Notes: a model not told the origin generated them from the sequence alone. Counted from the first letter of the stretch, positions 52,712-62,071 are shown. The stretch: 64,000 bases of DNA from Sporomusa sphaeroides DSM 2875 (GCF_001941975.2 NZ_CP146991.1:2032524-2096523); one strand, 5' to 3'. Translations and numbers: made by a program.

Positions 52712-53650
52712 ATGAAATGGGCTGAAATCAGCATTCAAACCTCCCATGAGGCTACTGAGGCGGTGGCTAATGTTTTTCACGATCTGGGAGCAAGCGGGGT
52801 TGTGATAGAAGACCCTGAACTGATTAATAGTTACCGGCGCTCAGGGACCTGGGATTATTGCGACATCCCCGAAGAAACAGAAACAGAAGTAGTAACTATT
52901 AAGGCGTATTTGCCTGTTGATGAGCTTTTGGACGATAAGCTGCGTGTGTTTGAGGAAAGTGTCAATAGGCTGCATGAACATAACCTTGATAAAGGCCGGG
53001 GTTGTATTAACTGTCGTGAAGTACAGGAAGAGGATTGGGCTTCCTCCTGGAAAGAGTATTTTCATCCGGTACGGATAAGTGAGCATATTGTTATTAAACC
53101 GTCCTGGGAAGACTATGTGCCGCTCACTGATGATATTGTTATCGAATTGGATCCGGGGATGGCCTTTGGTACAGGTACACACCATACCACTTCCATGTGT
53201 ATTCGCTGCCTGGAAGAGAGTATTAAACCAGGCAATATTGTTTTTGATGTCGGTACAGGTTCCGGCATATTGGCAGTGGCTGCTGCCAAACTTGGCGCAG
53301 CACATGTGCAGGCGGTTGATCTTGATCCGGTAGCCGTGCGGGTAGCCCGGGAAAATGTTGTGATTAACCAGGTGGCGGCAACTGTAGAAGTTGCTCACGG
53401 CGACCTGCTGACCGGCGTACAGGGTAAGGCTGATGTGATAGTTGCCAATATTATTGCCGATATCATTATCAAAATGCTGCCAGATGTCCGGACACGACTG
53501 GCAGATGACGGTTTGTTTATTGCCAGCGGCATTATTTCCGAACGTTTGAGTGATGTTACCGCTGCACTTATTGATAACGGATTTGTTGTTGATAAGGTCA
53601 TTGAAGAAGGCGGCTGGGTGGCTATTGTGGCCGGCAGCGACAGCCGATAG
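52712..53650 (+). CDS. prmA: Ribosomal protein L11 methyltransferase
   Basis: SAM-dependent trimethylation of L11. The 312-residue protein has an N-terminal ferredoxin-like domain (starting MKWAEISI), WKEYFHPVRI, the GMAFGTGTHHTT motif and the SAM site DVGTGSGILAVAA, then ANIIADIII. ATG 52712 (AAGGGG 9 nt before) is preferred over ATG 52691, which lacks an RBS. The prmA-rsmE-mtaB order is the same as in B. subtilis. Confidence 0.95.
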   Translation: MKWAEISIQTSHEATEAVANVFHDLGASGVVIEDPELINSYRRSGTWDYCDIPEETETEVVTIKAYLPVDELLDDKLRVFEESVNRLHEHNLDKGRGCINCREVQEEDWASSWKEYFHPVRISEHIVIKPSWEDYVPLTDDIVIELDPGMAFGTGTHHTTSMCIRCLEESIKPGNIVFDVGTGSGILAVAAAKLGAAHVQAVDLDPVAVRVARENVVINQVAATVEVAHGDLLTGVQGKADVIVANIIADIIIKMLPDVRTRLADDGLFIASGIISERLSDVTAALIDNGFVVDKVIEEGGWVAIVAGSDSR

Positions 53651-53662
53651 GGAGGCGCGTAT

Positions 53663-54400
53663 ATGCGCCGTTTCTTTATTGAGGCCCCCATTAGTCAGAC
53701 TATGGCAATTACCGGTCCGGATGCCCGGCATATGGCTGCCGTGCTGCGGCTAGCCGCCGGTGATACCGTCTTATTATCCGGCCAGGACGGAAAAACCTGT
53801 CAAGCCCAAATTACTCAGGCAACTCCGGAGGTCATACAGCTTACCTTGCTTTCCTTTACGGAAGATAATACAGAACCATCTGTTGCGGTTTACCTGGTGC
53901 AGGGCCTGACCAAAGGGGAAAAGATGGATTTTATTGTGCAAAAGGCAGTAGAGCTTGGCGTACATGGCATTATTCCTGCGGCTACCGAACATTGTGTCGT
54001 GCGGTATGAGGCTGCGAAACAGGCAGATAAAGTGAACCGCTGGCAAAAAATTGCCCGTGAAGCGGCTAAACAATGCGGGCGAAGCCATATTCCGCAAGTA
54101 TATCCGATAATCCGCCTGGCCGATGTACTTACAAACCAGGAATTTACTGATACCAATAAAATTATGCTATATGAGGGACAAGCCGCTTGTGGTTTAAAGC
54201 AAGTGCTTGTTCAAGCCAATAAGCCGGCATATATGCTTTTTATTGGTCCGGAAGGCGGTTTCAGCACAGCCGAAGTCGGGTTATGCCAAAAACAAGGGGT
54301 TAGTATTGTTACTATGGGGCCACGGATTATGCGTACCGAAACAGCAGCCTTAGCTGCTTTAACGGCTGTCATGTATGAGTGCGGCGATTTAGGGGGCTGA
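53663..54400 (+). CDS. rsmE: 16S rRNA m3U1498 methyltransferase RsmE
   Basis: A SPOUT-family methyltransferase of 245 residues. It has a PUA-like N-terminal domain and the knotted C-terminal fold with KGEKMDFIVQKAVELGV, IGPEGGFSTAE and MGPRIMRTETA. It lies 12 nt after prmA and 2 nt before mtaB. Confidence 0.95.
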   Translation: MRRFFIEAPISQTMAITGPDARHMAAVLRLAAGDTVLLSGQDGKTCQAQITQATPEVIQLTLLSFTEDNTEPSVAVYLVQGLTKGEKMDFIVQKAVELGVHGIIPAATEHCVVRYEAAKQADKVNRWQKIAREAAKQCGRSHIPQVYPIIRLADVLTNQEFTDTNKIMLYEGQAACGLKQVLVQANKPAYMLFIGPEGGFSTAEVGLCQKQGVSIVTMGPRIMRTETAALAALTAVMYECGDLGG

Positions 54401-54402
54401 CT

Positions 54403-55725
54403 ATGCGGAAAGTAGCTTTTACAACATTGGGCTGTAAAGTAAATCAGTTTGAGACAGAAGTAATGGAAGGTCTGTTTAAGGCTCAAGGCTACGAAATGGT
54501 TGGCTTTGACGAACAGGCGGATGTGTATGTCATCAATACCTGTTCGGTCACCAGTCTGGGAGAAAAAAAATCACGCCAACTCATTCGGCGGGCCGGCAGA
54601 CTGAATCCCCAGGCTATTATTGCCGTTGCCGGCTGTTACTCGCAAGTTTCGCCCGGTCAGGTAGCTCAAATTCCCGGGGTGGATGTCATTGTCGGTACTC
54701 AGGACAGAGCACGGATTGTGGAACTGGTTGAGGCCGCTCTGGCTAATAACCGGACAGTACAGGTCAATGCCGTTACCGATATTATGCAGGCTAAAGAGTT
54801 TGAGGATATTCCGCTGTTTGCTATGCCGGGACGAACACGGGCTTTTCTTAAAATTCAGGAAGGCTGCACTAATTTTTGTACCTATTGTATTATTCCTTAT
54901 GCCCGCGGGCCGCTGCGTTCCAGGACACTTGCCAGCATTGCCGCCGAAACGGAAAAGCTGGTGGCTGCCGGTTTTACCGAGATTGTTCTTACCGGCATAC
55001 ATTTGGGGGCTTTTGGCCGTGATTTGTCCAACAAAGAACAGGAGATTACGCTGGTTGATGCCGCCCGGACAGTTTTAAACGCCGGGGGGAACCAGCTTAT
55101 GCGTCTGCGTCTGGGTTCGCTGGAATCGGTTGAAGTCTCTGACAGCTTGATCGCGTTGATGCAATTGGACAGCCGGTTTTGCCGGCATCTCCATCTCCCG
55201 CTGCAATCCGGAGATGACCGGATTTTAACGGCTATGAACAGACACTATACGACTGCTCAGTATCGGGAGTTAATTGCCGGTATTAGGGCGCGCGTGCCGG
55301 ATATTGCGGTTACGACAGATATAATTGCTGGTTTTCCGGGAGAAACGGAAGCAATGTTTGCCAACACTTTGGATTTTGTCGGTACTATGCCATTTGCCAA
55401 AATCCATGTCTTTCCTTATTCCCGCCGGACAGGTACTCCGGCTGCTAAATTTTTGGCTCAAGTACCTGAACTAGAAAAAAAACGCCGGGCACAGAGTCTG
55501 CAAAAGTTGGCAGACAGGAAGGCAGAAATATATCATCAGTCATTTATTGGACAAAAGCTTGATATATTGTTTGAAATTAGCGAAACCGAGGGCTTACTCT
55601 CAGGCTTAACCGGCAATTATGTGCGTGTTTATGCTGCCGGTACTCAGGAGCATATCGGACTAATCGGTAAAGTTGCGATTGAGCGTGTGTACAAAGATGG
55701 GCTCTGGGGGAAAATAATAGAATAA
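54403..55725 (+). CDS. mtaB: tRNA t6A37 methylthiotransferase MtaB
   Basis: Turns t6A into ms2t6A at position 37 of ANN-decoding tRNAs. The 440-residue protein has three N-terminal cluster cysteines (TLGCKVNQFETE, NTCSVTS, AGCYSQ), the radical SAM motif CTNFCTYC (about 147-154) with IPYARG, and a C-terminal TRAM domain. ATG 54403 follows AGGGGG and begins just after the rsmE stop. Confidence 0.94.
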   Translation: MRKVAFTTLGCKVNQFETEVMEGLFKAQGYEMVGFDEQADVYVINTCSVTSLGEKKSRQLIRRAGRLNPQAIIAVAGCYSQVSPGQVAQIPGVDVIVGTQDRARIVELVEAALANNRTVQVNAVTDIMQAKEFEDIPLFAMPGRTRAFLKIQEGCTNFCTYCIIPYARGPLRSRTLASIAAETEKLVAAGFTEIVLTGIHLGAFGRDLSNKEQEITLVDAARTVLNAGGNQLMRLRLGSLESVEVSDSLIALMQLDSRFCRHLHLPLQSGDDRILTAMNRHYTTAQYRELIAGIRARVPDIAVTTDIIAGFPGETEAMFANTLDFVGTMPFAKIHVFPYSRRTGTPAAKFLAQVPELEKKRRAQSLQKLADRKAEIYHQSFIGQKLDILFEISETEGLLSGLTGNYVRVYAAGTQEHIGLIGKVAIERVYKDGLWGKIIE

Positions 55726-55828
55726 ATTTCTTGAGTAACATATTTTCGGCAGGATTTTATATAATTAAGAAGAATAATTTAGAAAGCAAATGTATATTAC
55801 TATCTACTGCGGAGGGGAGGGAGTACCT

Positions 55829-56176
55829 ATGCAGCAGGACTGTATATTTTGTAAAATTGCAGCTAAAACCATTCCGGTAAACGCCATTTATGAAGATGAA
55901 CAGCTTATTGCATTTCCTGATATAAATCCCGTTGCCCCTGTACATGTATTGGTTATACCCAAAAAACATATAGCTAATATTCTTGAGGCAACGTCTGATG
56001 ATGCAGAGCTGCTTGGTCATATCATGGCGACAATTCCCAAAATAGCAGCAATTGCCGGAGTAGCTGAAGACGGATTCCGCACAGTCATCAATACCAAGGA
56101 TAATGGTGGACAGACTGTTTACCATCTCCACTTCCATATATTGGGCGGCCGTTTTATGACTTGGCCTCCAGGTTAA
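55829..56176 (+). CDS. HIT family hydrolase (HinT-like)
   Basis: A 115-residue purine nucleoside phosphoramidase-type protein. It begins with the usual CIFCKIAAKTIP and ends with the histidine triad HLHFHILGG. GGAGGGGAGGGAG upstream supports ATG 55829. The reaction in vivo is unknown; relatives split AMP-lysine and similar phosphoramidates. It is inserted between mtaB and rpsU. Confidence 0.92.
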   Translation: MQQDCIFCKIAAKTIPVNAIYEDEQLIAFPDINPVAPVHVLVIPKKHIANILEATSDDAELLGHIMATIPKIAAIAGVAEDGFRTVINTKDNGGQTVYHLHFHILGGRFMTWPPG

Positions 56177-56178
56177 TA

Positions 56179-56208
56179 TTGACAATATTCAGCGTTTTAG
56201 TGTATAAT
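56179..56208 (+). promoter_or_regulatory. Sigma-A promoter of rpsU-yqeY
   Basis: TTGACA (56179-56184), 18 bp, TATAAT (56203-56208): both boxes are perfect consensus, as expected for a ribosomal protein gene. Confidence 0.85.
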
Positions 56209-56272
56209 AATTAGGTGTATGTTATTCAAGTACACTTCCTCGTAATGGTTCTAGTGGAGGGAGGGAGATCAG

Positions 56273-56449
56273 ATGTCTGAAGTAAAAGTAGGCAAAAATG
56301 AAACGCTTGACAGCGCACTCCGCCGGTTCAAGCGTACCTGCCAAAAAGCCGGGGTTCTTGCGGAAGTTAGAAAACGCGAGCATTATGAGAAACCCAGCGT
56401 AAAACGCAAGAAGAAATCCGAAGCAGCACGTAAACGTAAGTTTAACTAG
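56273..56449 (+). CDS. rpsU: 30S ribosomal protein S21
   Basis: A 58-residue S21. It begins [19 protein letters not shown], continues with [20 protein letters not shown] and ends in a Lys/Arg-rich tail. GGAGGGAGGGAG lies upstream. S21 takes part in start-site selection on the 30S subunit. The order rpsU-yqeY is conserved in Firmicutes. Confidence 0.96.
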   Translation: MSEVKVGKNETLDSALRRFKRTCQKAGVLAEVRKREHYEKPSVKRKKKSEAARKRKFN

Positions 56450-56468
56450 TTTCGGAGGTATCAACTGA

Positions 56469-56921
56469 ATGTCTATTAAAGACAAGCTAACAGAAGATAT
56501 GAAGCAGGCTATGAAGGATAGAGAAGCTGGAAAATTTCGGCTTTCCGTTATTCGCATGGTTCGCGCCAGTATCAAAAATCTAGAAATTGACAAGAAAAGA
56601 GAACTTTCTGAAGAGGAAGTTCTGGACGTACTGGCTAAAGAAGTCAAAATGCGCCGGGATTCGATTGAAGAGTTTAAAAAAGGTAATCGTCCTGATTTGG
56701 TTGAGAACCTTGAACAAGAAGTCGACATTCTGATGCAGTACCTTCCTCAACAATTGAGTGAACAAGAAGTGCGGGCTCTTGTGACTGAAGCTGTTACAGA
56801 GTCTCAAGCTGCCAGCGCCAAAGATATGGGCAAGGTTATGGCTATATTGATGCCAAAAGTTAAGGGTCGTGCTGACGGTAAGCTCGTAAACAGCATTGTG
56901 CGCGAGTTCTTAAATCAGTAG
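56469..56921 (+). CDS. yqeY: GatB/YqeY domain protein
   Basis: A 150-residue protein of the YqeY family, related to the C-terminal tRNA-binding domain of GatB. It shows KDREAGKFRLSVIRMVRASI in part and LPQQLSEQEVRALV, VMAILMPKVKGRADGKLVN in part. The function is unresolved; a link to tRNA is inferred from the fold. It is followed by a strong terminator. Confidence 0.94.
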   Translation: MSIKDKLTEDMKQAMKDREAGKFRLSVIRMVRASIKNLEIDKKRELSEEEVLDVLAKEVKMRRDSIEEFKKGNRPDLVENLEQEVDILMQYLPQQLSEQEVRALVTEAVTESQAASAKDMGKVMAILMPKVKGRADGKLVNSIVREFLNQ

Positions 56922-56930
56922 AACAAATTT

Positions 56931-56965
56931 AAATCCGGCGTTTTTTAACGCCGGATTTTAGTTTA
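56931..56965 (+). terminator. Terminator after yqeY
   Basis: A perfect 12-bp stem AAATCCGGCGTT / AACGCCGGATTT with a TTTT loop, then TAGTTTATT. Confidence 0.9.
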
Positions 56966-57067
56966 TTGTGATGACTAACCTGCTTTAAGACTTCAAATTG
57001 TTACAAGCAGGGAGAAAAGGGCGGGTTAGTAGTCCTGTGTCTGTATAGATAAACACCATAGAGGGAA

Positions 57068-57316
57068 TAAAAAAAGAAAAGACAAGCAATGCTTGTCTTT
57101 TCTGTAGTTAGTGAAGCTGACCGTTACATGTCTTGTAATTAATTGCTGTAGCTTATGCTGAGATCAGTAGATTATTGTTGATGCAAGAGTGCTGTGACTA
57201 ATAGAAGATAACTGCTGGGGAACAACTGCAATAATTGCTGCATAGAAGTGTAAATAGTAGATGAATTGGCTGTTTATACTGCTGCATTATATGTTGCATA
57301 AGCTTCACTTGACTAT
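57068..57316 (-). ncRNA. ssrS: Candidate 6S-like small RNA
   Basis: The gap 56966-57493 holds no gene. On the minus strand a near-consensus promoter (57351-57323) is followed by an RNA of about 200-250 nt. AGTGAAGCT near the 5' end (57309-57301) pairs with AGCTTCACT (57116-57108), closing a long irregular hairpin. AGCTTATGC (next to the 5' arm) and GCATAAGCT (57157-57149) offer an alternative pairing. A 13-bp terminator stem 57075-57103 with a T run ends it. Size, closing stem and stand-alone unit fit 6S RNA; no sequence signature can prove it. Confidence 0.55.
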
Positions 57317-57322
57317 ATTAAG

Positions 57323-57351
57323 ACAATAACATGCATGATTCGACAAGTCAA
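57323..57351 (-). promoter_or_regulatory. Promoter of the 6S-like RNA
   Basis: On the minus strand TTGACT (57351-57346), 17 bp, TATTGT (57328-57323). Confidence 0.72.
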
Positions 57352-57493
57352 GGCTTTTACAATAAGTAACAATTTTCAAACTTTCGACAAATAAGATTTT
57401 ATTGGGAGAAAACAGGGATACTGGCAAATGATGGCGAATAAACTAATAAATGATTTGGCAAGATAATCTAATGAATTGTTTGGAGGTGAGAAT

Positions 57494-58798
57494 ATGAGGC
57501 ATATTGCGTATCATAAAATGGTAATTATTGTAATAGCGGCCCTGTTTACCCTGTTCCTTGCAGAAAGGCCGATAGCGGCTGCCACCGGGCCTGTCATCAG
57601 TATATCTATCAAAGGAGAAATCAATGGTGGTCAGGCGGCGCTTGTTCATAAAGCTATGACTGATGCCGGCAGCAAACAGGCGCAGGCTGTTTTAATTGAG
57701 ATCGATACCTTTGGCGGTTTGGTGGATTCGGCTGTCAGTATCCGTGATATGATCATCAACTCGCCTGTGCCGACTATCTGTTATATCAAGAACCGTGCAT
57801 GGTCGGCGGGAGCGTTGATTGCAGTTTCGCATAAGCATATTGCGATAGCGCCAGGCGGCAGTATCGGTGCAGCAGAACCCATACCAACAACCGAGAAGAC
57901 AGTGGCTGCCTTAAAAGCTGAATTTGCGGCCACGGCCAACCGGACCGGGCGCAATCCTCAGGTGGCTGAAGCTATGGTAGACAAATCACTGGGGTTTCCG
58001 GGCTATGCTGAACCTGGTCAAATACTGGCCCTTACTGATTATCAGGCCATCAAAGTAGGTTATGCCGACATTGTTGCGCCTGACAGGGAAACCGTGCTTG
58101 CGCATTATGGCTTAGCCGGCAATGAAGTCATCGAATATGTGCCAGGCTGGCAGGAAAATGTGGCAGGATGGCTGTCTAATCCTACGGTTAAATCATTTCT
58201 GATGTCAATCATATTTTTAGCAGTATTAACAGAAATCAAAACAGCCGGGATGGGAGTTGCCGCTTTAATTGGTGTCATTGCCGCCGTACTTTTCTTTGGC
58301 AGTCAGTGGCTTACCGGAATTGCCGGATGGCTGGAAATTATTCTGTTTCTCGGCGGGCTGGCGCTTATCCTGTTTGAACTTTACACACCAGGTGTGGGGA
58401 TCTTTGGCATTAGTGGTATTATCGCCGTATTTGCCAGCTTATTTTTAACACTGGGAGCCAATGCCGCTGCTATTAACATGCTGGCAATAAGCTTGCTGGT
58501 TGCCATTGTGGTGTTTTTGCTACTCTTAAAACGCCTGCCTTCCAGCAAGTTATGGTCACGGTTGATTTTAAAAGATGCTGCGACCAAAAATGCCGGTTTT
58601 AGCAGCAGCCAAGATTATAGCGTGTATTTGAATAAAACAGGTATAACGCCTACAGGGCTTCGGCCTGCCGGTGCGATGATTATTGATGGTGTCCAACTTG
58701 ATGTAGTGTCTGAGGGGCAATTTGTTGAGCCTAATACATTAGTTAAGGTGGTGAATATAACCGGAAACCGTATTGTCGTCCGTCCTGTAAATTCTTAA
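57494..58798 (+). CDS. NfeD family membrane serine protease (ClpP-like)
   Basis: A 434-residue NfeD1b protein. The signal peptide is about 1-29. The ClpP-class protease domain follows (about 35-235), with IDTFGGLVDSA, the catalytic Ser in AWSAGALIAV and a Lys in MVDKSLGFPG, matching the Ser-Lys dyad of archaeal homologues. Four or five membrane spans (about 240-355) and an OB-like NfeD domain at the C-terminus complete it. ATG 57494 follows GGAGGTGAG. It is paired with floA, as yqeZ-yqfA is in B. subtilis, where both act at membrane microdomains. Confidence 0.93.
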   Translation: MRHIAYHKMVIIVIAALFTLFLAERPIAAATGPVISISIKGEINGGQAALVHKAMTDAGSKQAQAVLIEIDTFGGLVDSAVSIRDMIINSPVPTICYIKNRAWSAGALIAVSHKHIAIAPGGSIGAAEPIPTTEKTVAALKAEFAATANRTGRNPQVAEAMVDKSLGFPGYAEPGQILALTDYQAIKVGYADIVAPDRETVLAHYGLAGNEVIEYVPGWQENVAGWLSNPTVKSFLMSIIFLAVLTEIKTAGMGVAALIGVIAAVLFFGSQWLTGIAGWLEIILFLGGLALILFELYTPGVGIFGISGIIAVFASLFLTLGANAAAINMLAISLLVAIVVFLLLLKRLPSSKLWSRLILKDAATKNAGFSSSQDYSVYLNKTGITPTGLRPAGAMIIDGVQLDVVSEGQFVEPNTLVKVVNITGNRIVVRPVNS

Positions 58799-58815
58799 AG
58801 ATATAAGGAGGTAAT

Positions 58816-59820
58816 ATGTTGTCAGCTTTAATTGGTAGTGCTTTATTTGTTTTCCTGGTGATTGTCGCGATAGGTGTATTCCTGCATTTCGTGCCTCTGG
58901 GGCTGTGGATTTCAGCTTTGGCAGCCGGAGTCAATGTCGGAATCTTTACCCTTGTTGGTATGCGCTTACGGCGGGTACCTCCCGCGCAGATTGTATTGCC
59001 GCTAATTAAGGCTAATAAAGCCGGGCTGGGTGTAAATGTAAACCAGTTGGAAGCTCATTTCTTGGCCGGCGGTGATGTTGACAAGGTAATTGATGCACTG
59101 ATTGCCGCTCACCGTGCGGAAATTCCTTTGCCTTTTGAGCGTTCGGCAGCTATTGATTTGGCCGGCCGTAACGTGCTTGAGGCAGTACAAATGAGTGTTA
59201 ACCCGAAAGTGATTGAGACACCCTTTGTTTCTGCTGTAGCCAAAAACGGGATTGAACTTAAAGTAAAAGCCCGGGTTACTGTACGAGCCAATATTGACCG
59301 CCTGGTAGGCGGCGCAGGGGAAGCCACTATTTTGGCCCGTGTCGGTGAAGGGGTTGTTACCACTGTTGGTTCAACCGATGACCATAAAGAGGTATTGGCC
59401 AACCCTGACCATATCTCGCGCACTGTACTGACTAAAGGCTTGGACTCAGGCACGGCGTTTGAGATTCTGTCCATTGATATTGCCGACGTTGATGTTGGTC
59501 GCAATATTGGCGCTGAACTCTTAACAGACCAGGCAGAAGCCGAGAAACGTATTGCTCAGGCTAAAGCCGAGGAACGCCGGGCAATGGCGGTGGCGCAAGA
59601 ACAGGAAATGCGCGCCTTCACCCAGGAAATGCAAGCCAAGGTAGTAGAAGCCCAGGCTGATGTCCCTAAAGCTCTGGCTGTTGCTTTGAAAGAAGGCCGG
59701 ATTGGTGTGATGGATTACTATAATATGAACAATGTACTGGCAGATACCCAGATGCGGGAGACTATTGCCAAAGCTGGCCCGGCAGGTACAGCCGATAATA
59801 CAGATGAACCTCGAAAATAG
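58816..59820 (+). CDS. floA: Flotillin-like protein FloA
   Basis: A 334-residue membrane scaffold protein. Two N-terminal hydrophobic hairpins (about 5-50) are followed by the SPFH-like domain with [20 protein letters not shown] in part, [20 protein letters not shown] in part, and a helical tail rich in Ala/Glu/Lys ([18 protein letters not shown] in part). It organises membrane microdomains together with NfeD. AAGGAGG stands 5 nt before the ATG. Confidence 0.96.
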   Translation: MLSALIGSALFVFLVIVAIGVFLHFVPLGLWISALAAGVNVGIFTLVGMRLRRVPPAQIVLPLIKANKAGLGVNVNQLEAHFLAGGDVDKVIDALIAAHRAEIPLPFERSAAIDLAGRNVLEAVQMSVNPKVIETPFVSAVAKNGIELKVKARVTVRANIDRLVGGAGEATILARVGEGVVTTVGSTDDHKEVLANPDHISRTVLTKGLDSGTAFEILSIDIADVDVGRNIGAELLTDQAEAEKRIAQAKAEERRAMAVAQEQEMRAFTQEMQAKVVEAQADVPKALAVALKEGRIGVMDYYNMNNVLADTQMRETIAKAGPAGTADNTDEPRK

Positions 59821-59832
59821 GTTGGTGAAGTC

Positions 59833-60228
59833 ATGGAATCTTTATTACCGCTCCTAATAATGCTGTTGCTGTATTTTATACCTGAATTGCTAAAACGGCG
59901 CAAAAATCCGGAGGAATATGAGTATCCCGATATTCCCCCGAAAGTGCCAACCCCGGTTGGCACAAAACCGCAGCCAACAGAGATAAAAGCAAAGCCTGCC
60001 GCACAGCCGGCATTAACCTATACGGATTTCACTGCCCAAACTTGGGATGCTCCCCAAAAAACGACGGTGCCTATGCCAGCGCCGGTACATATACCGCACA
60101 CTACAGAACCGGTTTCCCCCTGGAAGGGAAAATTATCACCACAAGTAGCACAAAACGGCTTGATTTTTGCCGAAATCCTTCAGCCGCCTCGTGCTTATCG
60201 GCCGATATGGCGGCAGCCTAAACAATAA
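59833..60228 (+). CDS. Small proline-rich membrane protein
   Basis: Not recognised. The 131-residue protein has one N-terminal membrane span (LLPLLIMLLLYFIPELL), then a Pro/Lys/Glu-rich, probably disordered region (EYPDIPPKVPTPVG and similar), and a conserved-looking end (FAEILQPPRAYRPIW). It lies 12 nt after floA, where B. subtilis has yqfB, and may modify the NfeD-FloA assembly. Confidence 0.72.
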   Translation: MESLLPLLIMLLLYFIPELLKRRKNPEEYEYPDIPPKVPTPVGTKPQPTEIKAKPAAQPALTYTDFTAQTWDAPQKTTVPMPAPVHIPHTTEPVSPWKGKLSPQVAQNGLIFAEILQPPRAYRPIWRQPKQ

Positions 60229-60232
60229 TTAT

Positions 60233-60331
60233 GGATAAAGAAAACACGGCTTACGCCGAGCCTCAGCGAAGGCGAAAGCCGATGTTGCCCTTATCCAGGC
60301 GAAAGTTATACTTTCTATCGGGATAAAAAAC
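60233..60331 (+). repeat. Dispersed intergenic repeat, copy B
   Basis: Shows the same plan as copy A: GGATAAAGAAAAC at 60233-60245, ACACGGCTTACGCCGAGCC, then GCGAAAGCCGATGTTG, AAAGTTATACTTTCT and a second GGATAAA at 60321. Overall about four of five bases match copy A. It begins 4 nt after the preceding stop codon. Confidence 0.72.
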
Positions 60332-60346
60332 CAAATTAAGCAATTC

Positions 60347-60391
60347 GAAATAAAACAGGGAAAATAACCCCTGTTTTATTTCTTTTGTTTT
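60347..60391 (+). terminator. Terminator after the floA group
   Basis: A perfect 14-bp stem GAAATAAAACAGGG / CCCTGTTTTATTTC with an 8-nt loop, followed by TTTTGTTTT. Confidence 0.88.
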
Positions 60392-60440
60392 GGCGCACAC
60401 TAAAATCGTTGCTAAACAAACTATCAAAGGGGGCAAACAT

Positions 60441-62003
60441 ATGTTGGAATATAAAGGACGCCTTACTTATGCAAAAGGCACCTATATGGAATTTGTCGTT
60501 GCTCCTAATCAGGATGTTGATTTTGGTGATATTTTAGTGGTTGAAGGGAAAAATAATGATAGGTTCTATATTCGGGCTTATGATTTTAAAATTAAATCAC
60601 GCTGGTCAGGAATGAATGGTGTCAGCTATTTAATGAGCAAACTGGATGAGAATGGACAGGTGGTTAATCAGGAAGAACTTGATTTTTATTTAGGCGGCAA
60701 CCATACGGTAAAGCTTGGTATTGCTGAACAACTTTGTTACGCCGACGGCCAGGGTCAGCTATTTAATCCCAAAACCTGTCCGGATTTTTTCTGCGAAGTT
60801 CGCGGCCTGACAACCGATGATACGGCTTTGTTGAATGAAATGAAGGGTGATCTTGAAATCGGGTATCTGAAAAGCGGCCGTGAAGTGTTGAAGCTGCCTG
60901 TCGGTATATTCGGCTCTAAAGCCATTACCGAACATATCGGTATCTTCGGCACAACCGGGTCTGGCAAAAGCAATCTGGTAAAGGTCCTTTCCAGCTCTAT
61001 TATCGACAGCGAGAATTACGGACTGCTCATATTTGATGTTCATAATGAGTATTATCGTGATTTATCCCTGCATCCTCGCGTGAAAGAGCGTTTGGTTGTT
61101 TATAATACCACCCCTGAACATCCTCATAATAATGTACAAAAGCTAGCGCTCAATTATAGCGAAGTAGAGCCGGAGGATATTACTGCCTGTGCTACTTTCA
61201 GCGAACCCCAGCTTGATGCGATTTATAAACTGGCTTCTGTTTGGCAGGAACGCTGGATGGACTATGTGTTACATTATGATGTGGATGATATTATTGAAGA
61301 AATAGCCGGCTCAACCGGGCAAAAATTTCAATCACGGACAATCAGTAAAATTAAAAGCATCTGCTGGAATCTGGAACAAGAGCTGAATATTAGTAATGAA
61401 AGCCATTTGAATAACGGTCTTACCGCCATCGAACACATGCTAACCAACCTGGAACAAGGCAAAGTTGTACTTGTTGAACTAAAAAATATCTCTCCTGTCG
61501 GTGAACAGGCTTTATCAACCCTTTTATCAAAAAAAATGCTGCTGCATTACGCCGGTAAGTCTGAACCTGAACTTTCCCGGGCGAAACCGGTATTAATTGT
61601 ACTGGAAGAGGCACATCGCTTTTTGGGTAAAAAGGAACAAAGCACACAAAATGTTTTTGCCCGGCTAGTTAGTGAGGCCAGAAAATTTAATATCGGCTTA
61701 TGTGTTGTTGATCAGCAGCCCCGCTTGTTAGCCGATAAAGTACTTTCCCAGCTAAACACTTTATTTATCCTGGGGCTTGCATCTAAAGCCGACCGAGGCA
61801 AACTGGAGGCGATGTGCCGTAAAGACATTTTGCAGCAGCGTAATGAAATTAAAAACCTGGATTGCGGTGAAATGATTGTAGCCACTAATTATATGCGGTT
61901 TGCTGCTCCGGTAAAAGTGCATAAATTTGAGGAATATTTAACCCGCATGTGTCCTGACGCTTCTTTGGCGGCAACAGTTAATCTGCTGCAGGCACCGATA
62001 TAA
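60441..62003 (+). CDS. HerA-like ATPase (DUF87, HAS-barrel)
   Basis: A 520-residue hexameric-type DNA translocase of the HerA/FtsK superfamily. An N-terminal HAS-barrel (about 1-65) leads to the DUF87 ATPase with Walker A GTTGSGKSN (about 173-181), FDVHNEY, and Walker B VLIVLEEAH (about 390), then VDQQPRLL and a C-terminal arginine region. Archaeal HerA works with the nuclease NurA in end resection; bacterial members also serve defence. No NurA, Sir2 or other partner gene is next to it. ATG 60441 follows AAAGGGGG. The terminator in front gives it its own unit. Confidence 0.88.
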   Translation: MLEYKGRLTYAKGTYMEFVVAPNQDVDFGDILVVEGKNNDRFYIRAYDFKIKSRWSGMNGVSYLMSKLDENGQVVNQEELDFYLGGNHTVKLGIAEQLCYADGQGQLFNPKTCPDFFCEVRGLTTDDTALLNEMKGDLEIGYLKSGREVLKLPVGIFGSKAITEHIGIFGTTGSGKSNLVKVLSSSIIDSENYGLLIFDVHNEYYRDLSLHPRVKERLVVYNTTPEHPHNNVQKLALNYSEVEPEDITACATFSEPQLDAIYKLASVWQERWMDYVLHYDVDDIIEEIAGSTGQKFQSRTISKIKSICWNLEQELNISNESHLNNGLTAIEHMLTNLEQGKVVLVELKNISPVGEQALSTLLSKKMLLHYAGKSEPELSRAKPVLIVLEEAHRFLGKKEQSTQNVFARLVSEARKFNIGLCVVDQQPRLLADKVLSQLNTLFILGLASKADRGKLEAMCRKDILQQRNEIKNLDCGEMIVATNYMRFAAPVKVHKFEEYLTRMCPDASLAATVNLLQAPI

Positions 62004-62042
62004 TATAACTTAAGATAGTTTTTGAAATCCTCCTTATCATGT

Positions 62043-62071
62043 ACTAATCGGCCTATTCATAGGCATACATT
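62043..62071 (+). promoter_or_regulatory. Candidate sigma-E promoter of yqfC-yqfD
   Basis: CATACATT at 62064-62071 fits the sigma-E -10 closely. With a 13-bp spacer the -35 would be ACTAATCG (62043-62050), a weaker match. Confidence 0.45.

Noticed and set aside
52841-53731. 296-residue minus-strand reading frame
   Set aside because: Antisense to prmA, whose motifs are clear. The translation is rich in His, Asn and Cys, typical of a shadow frame.
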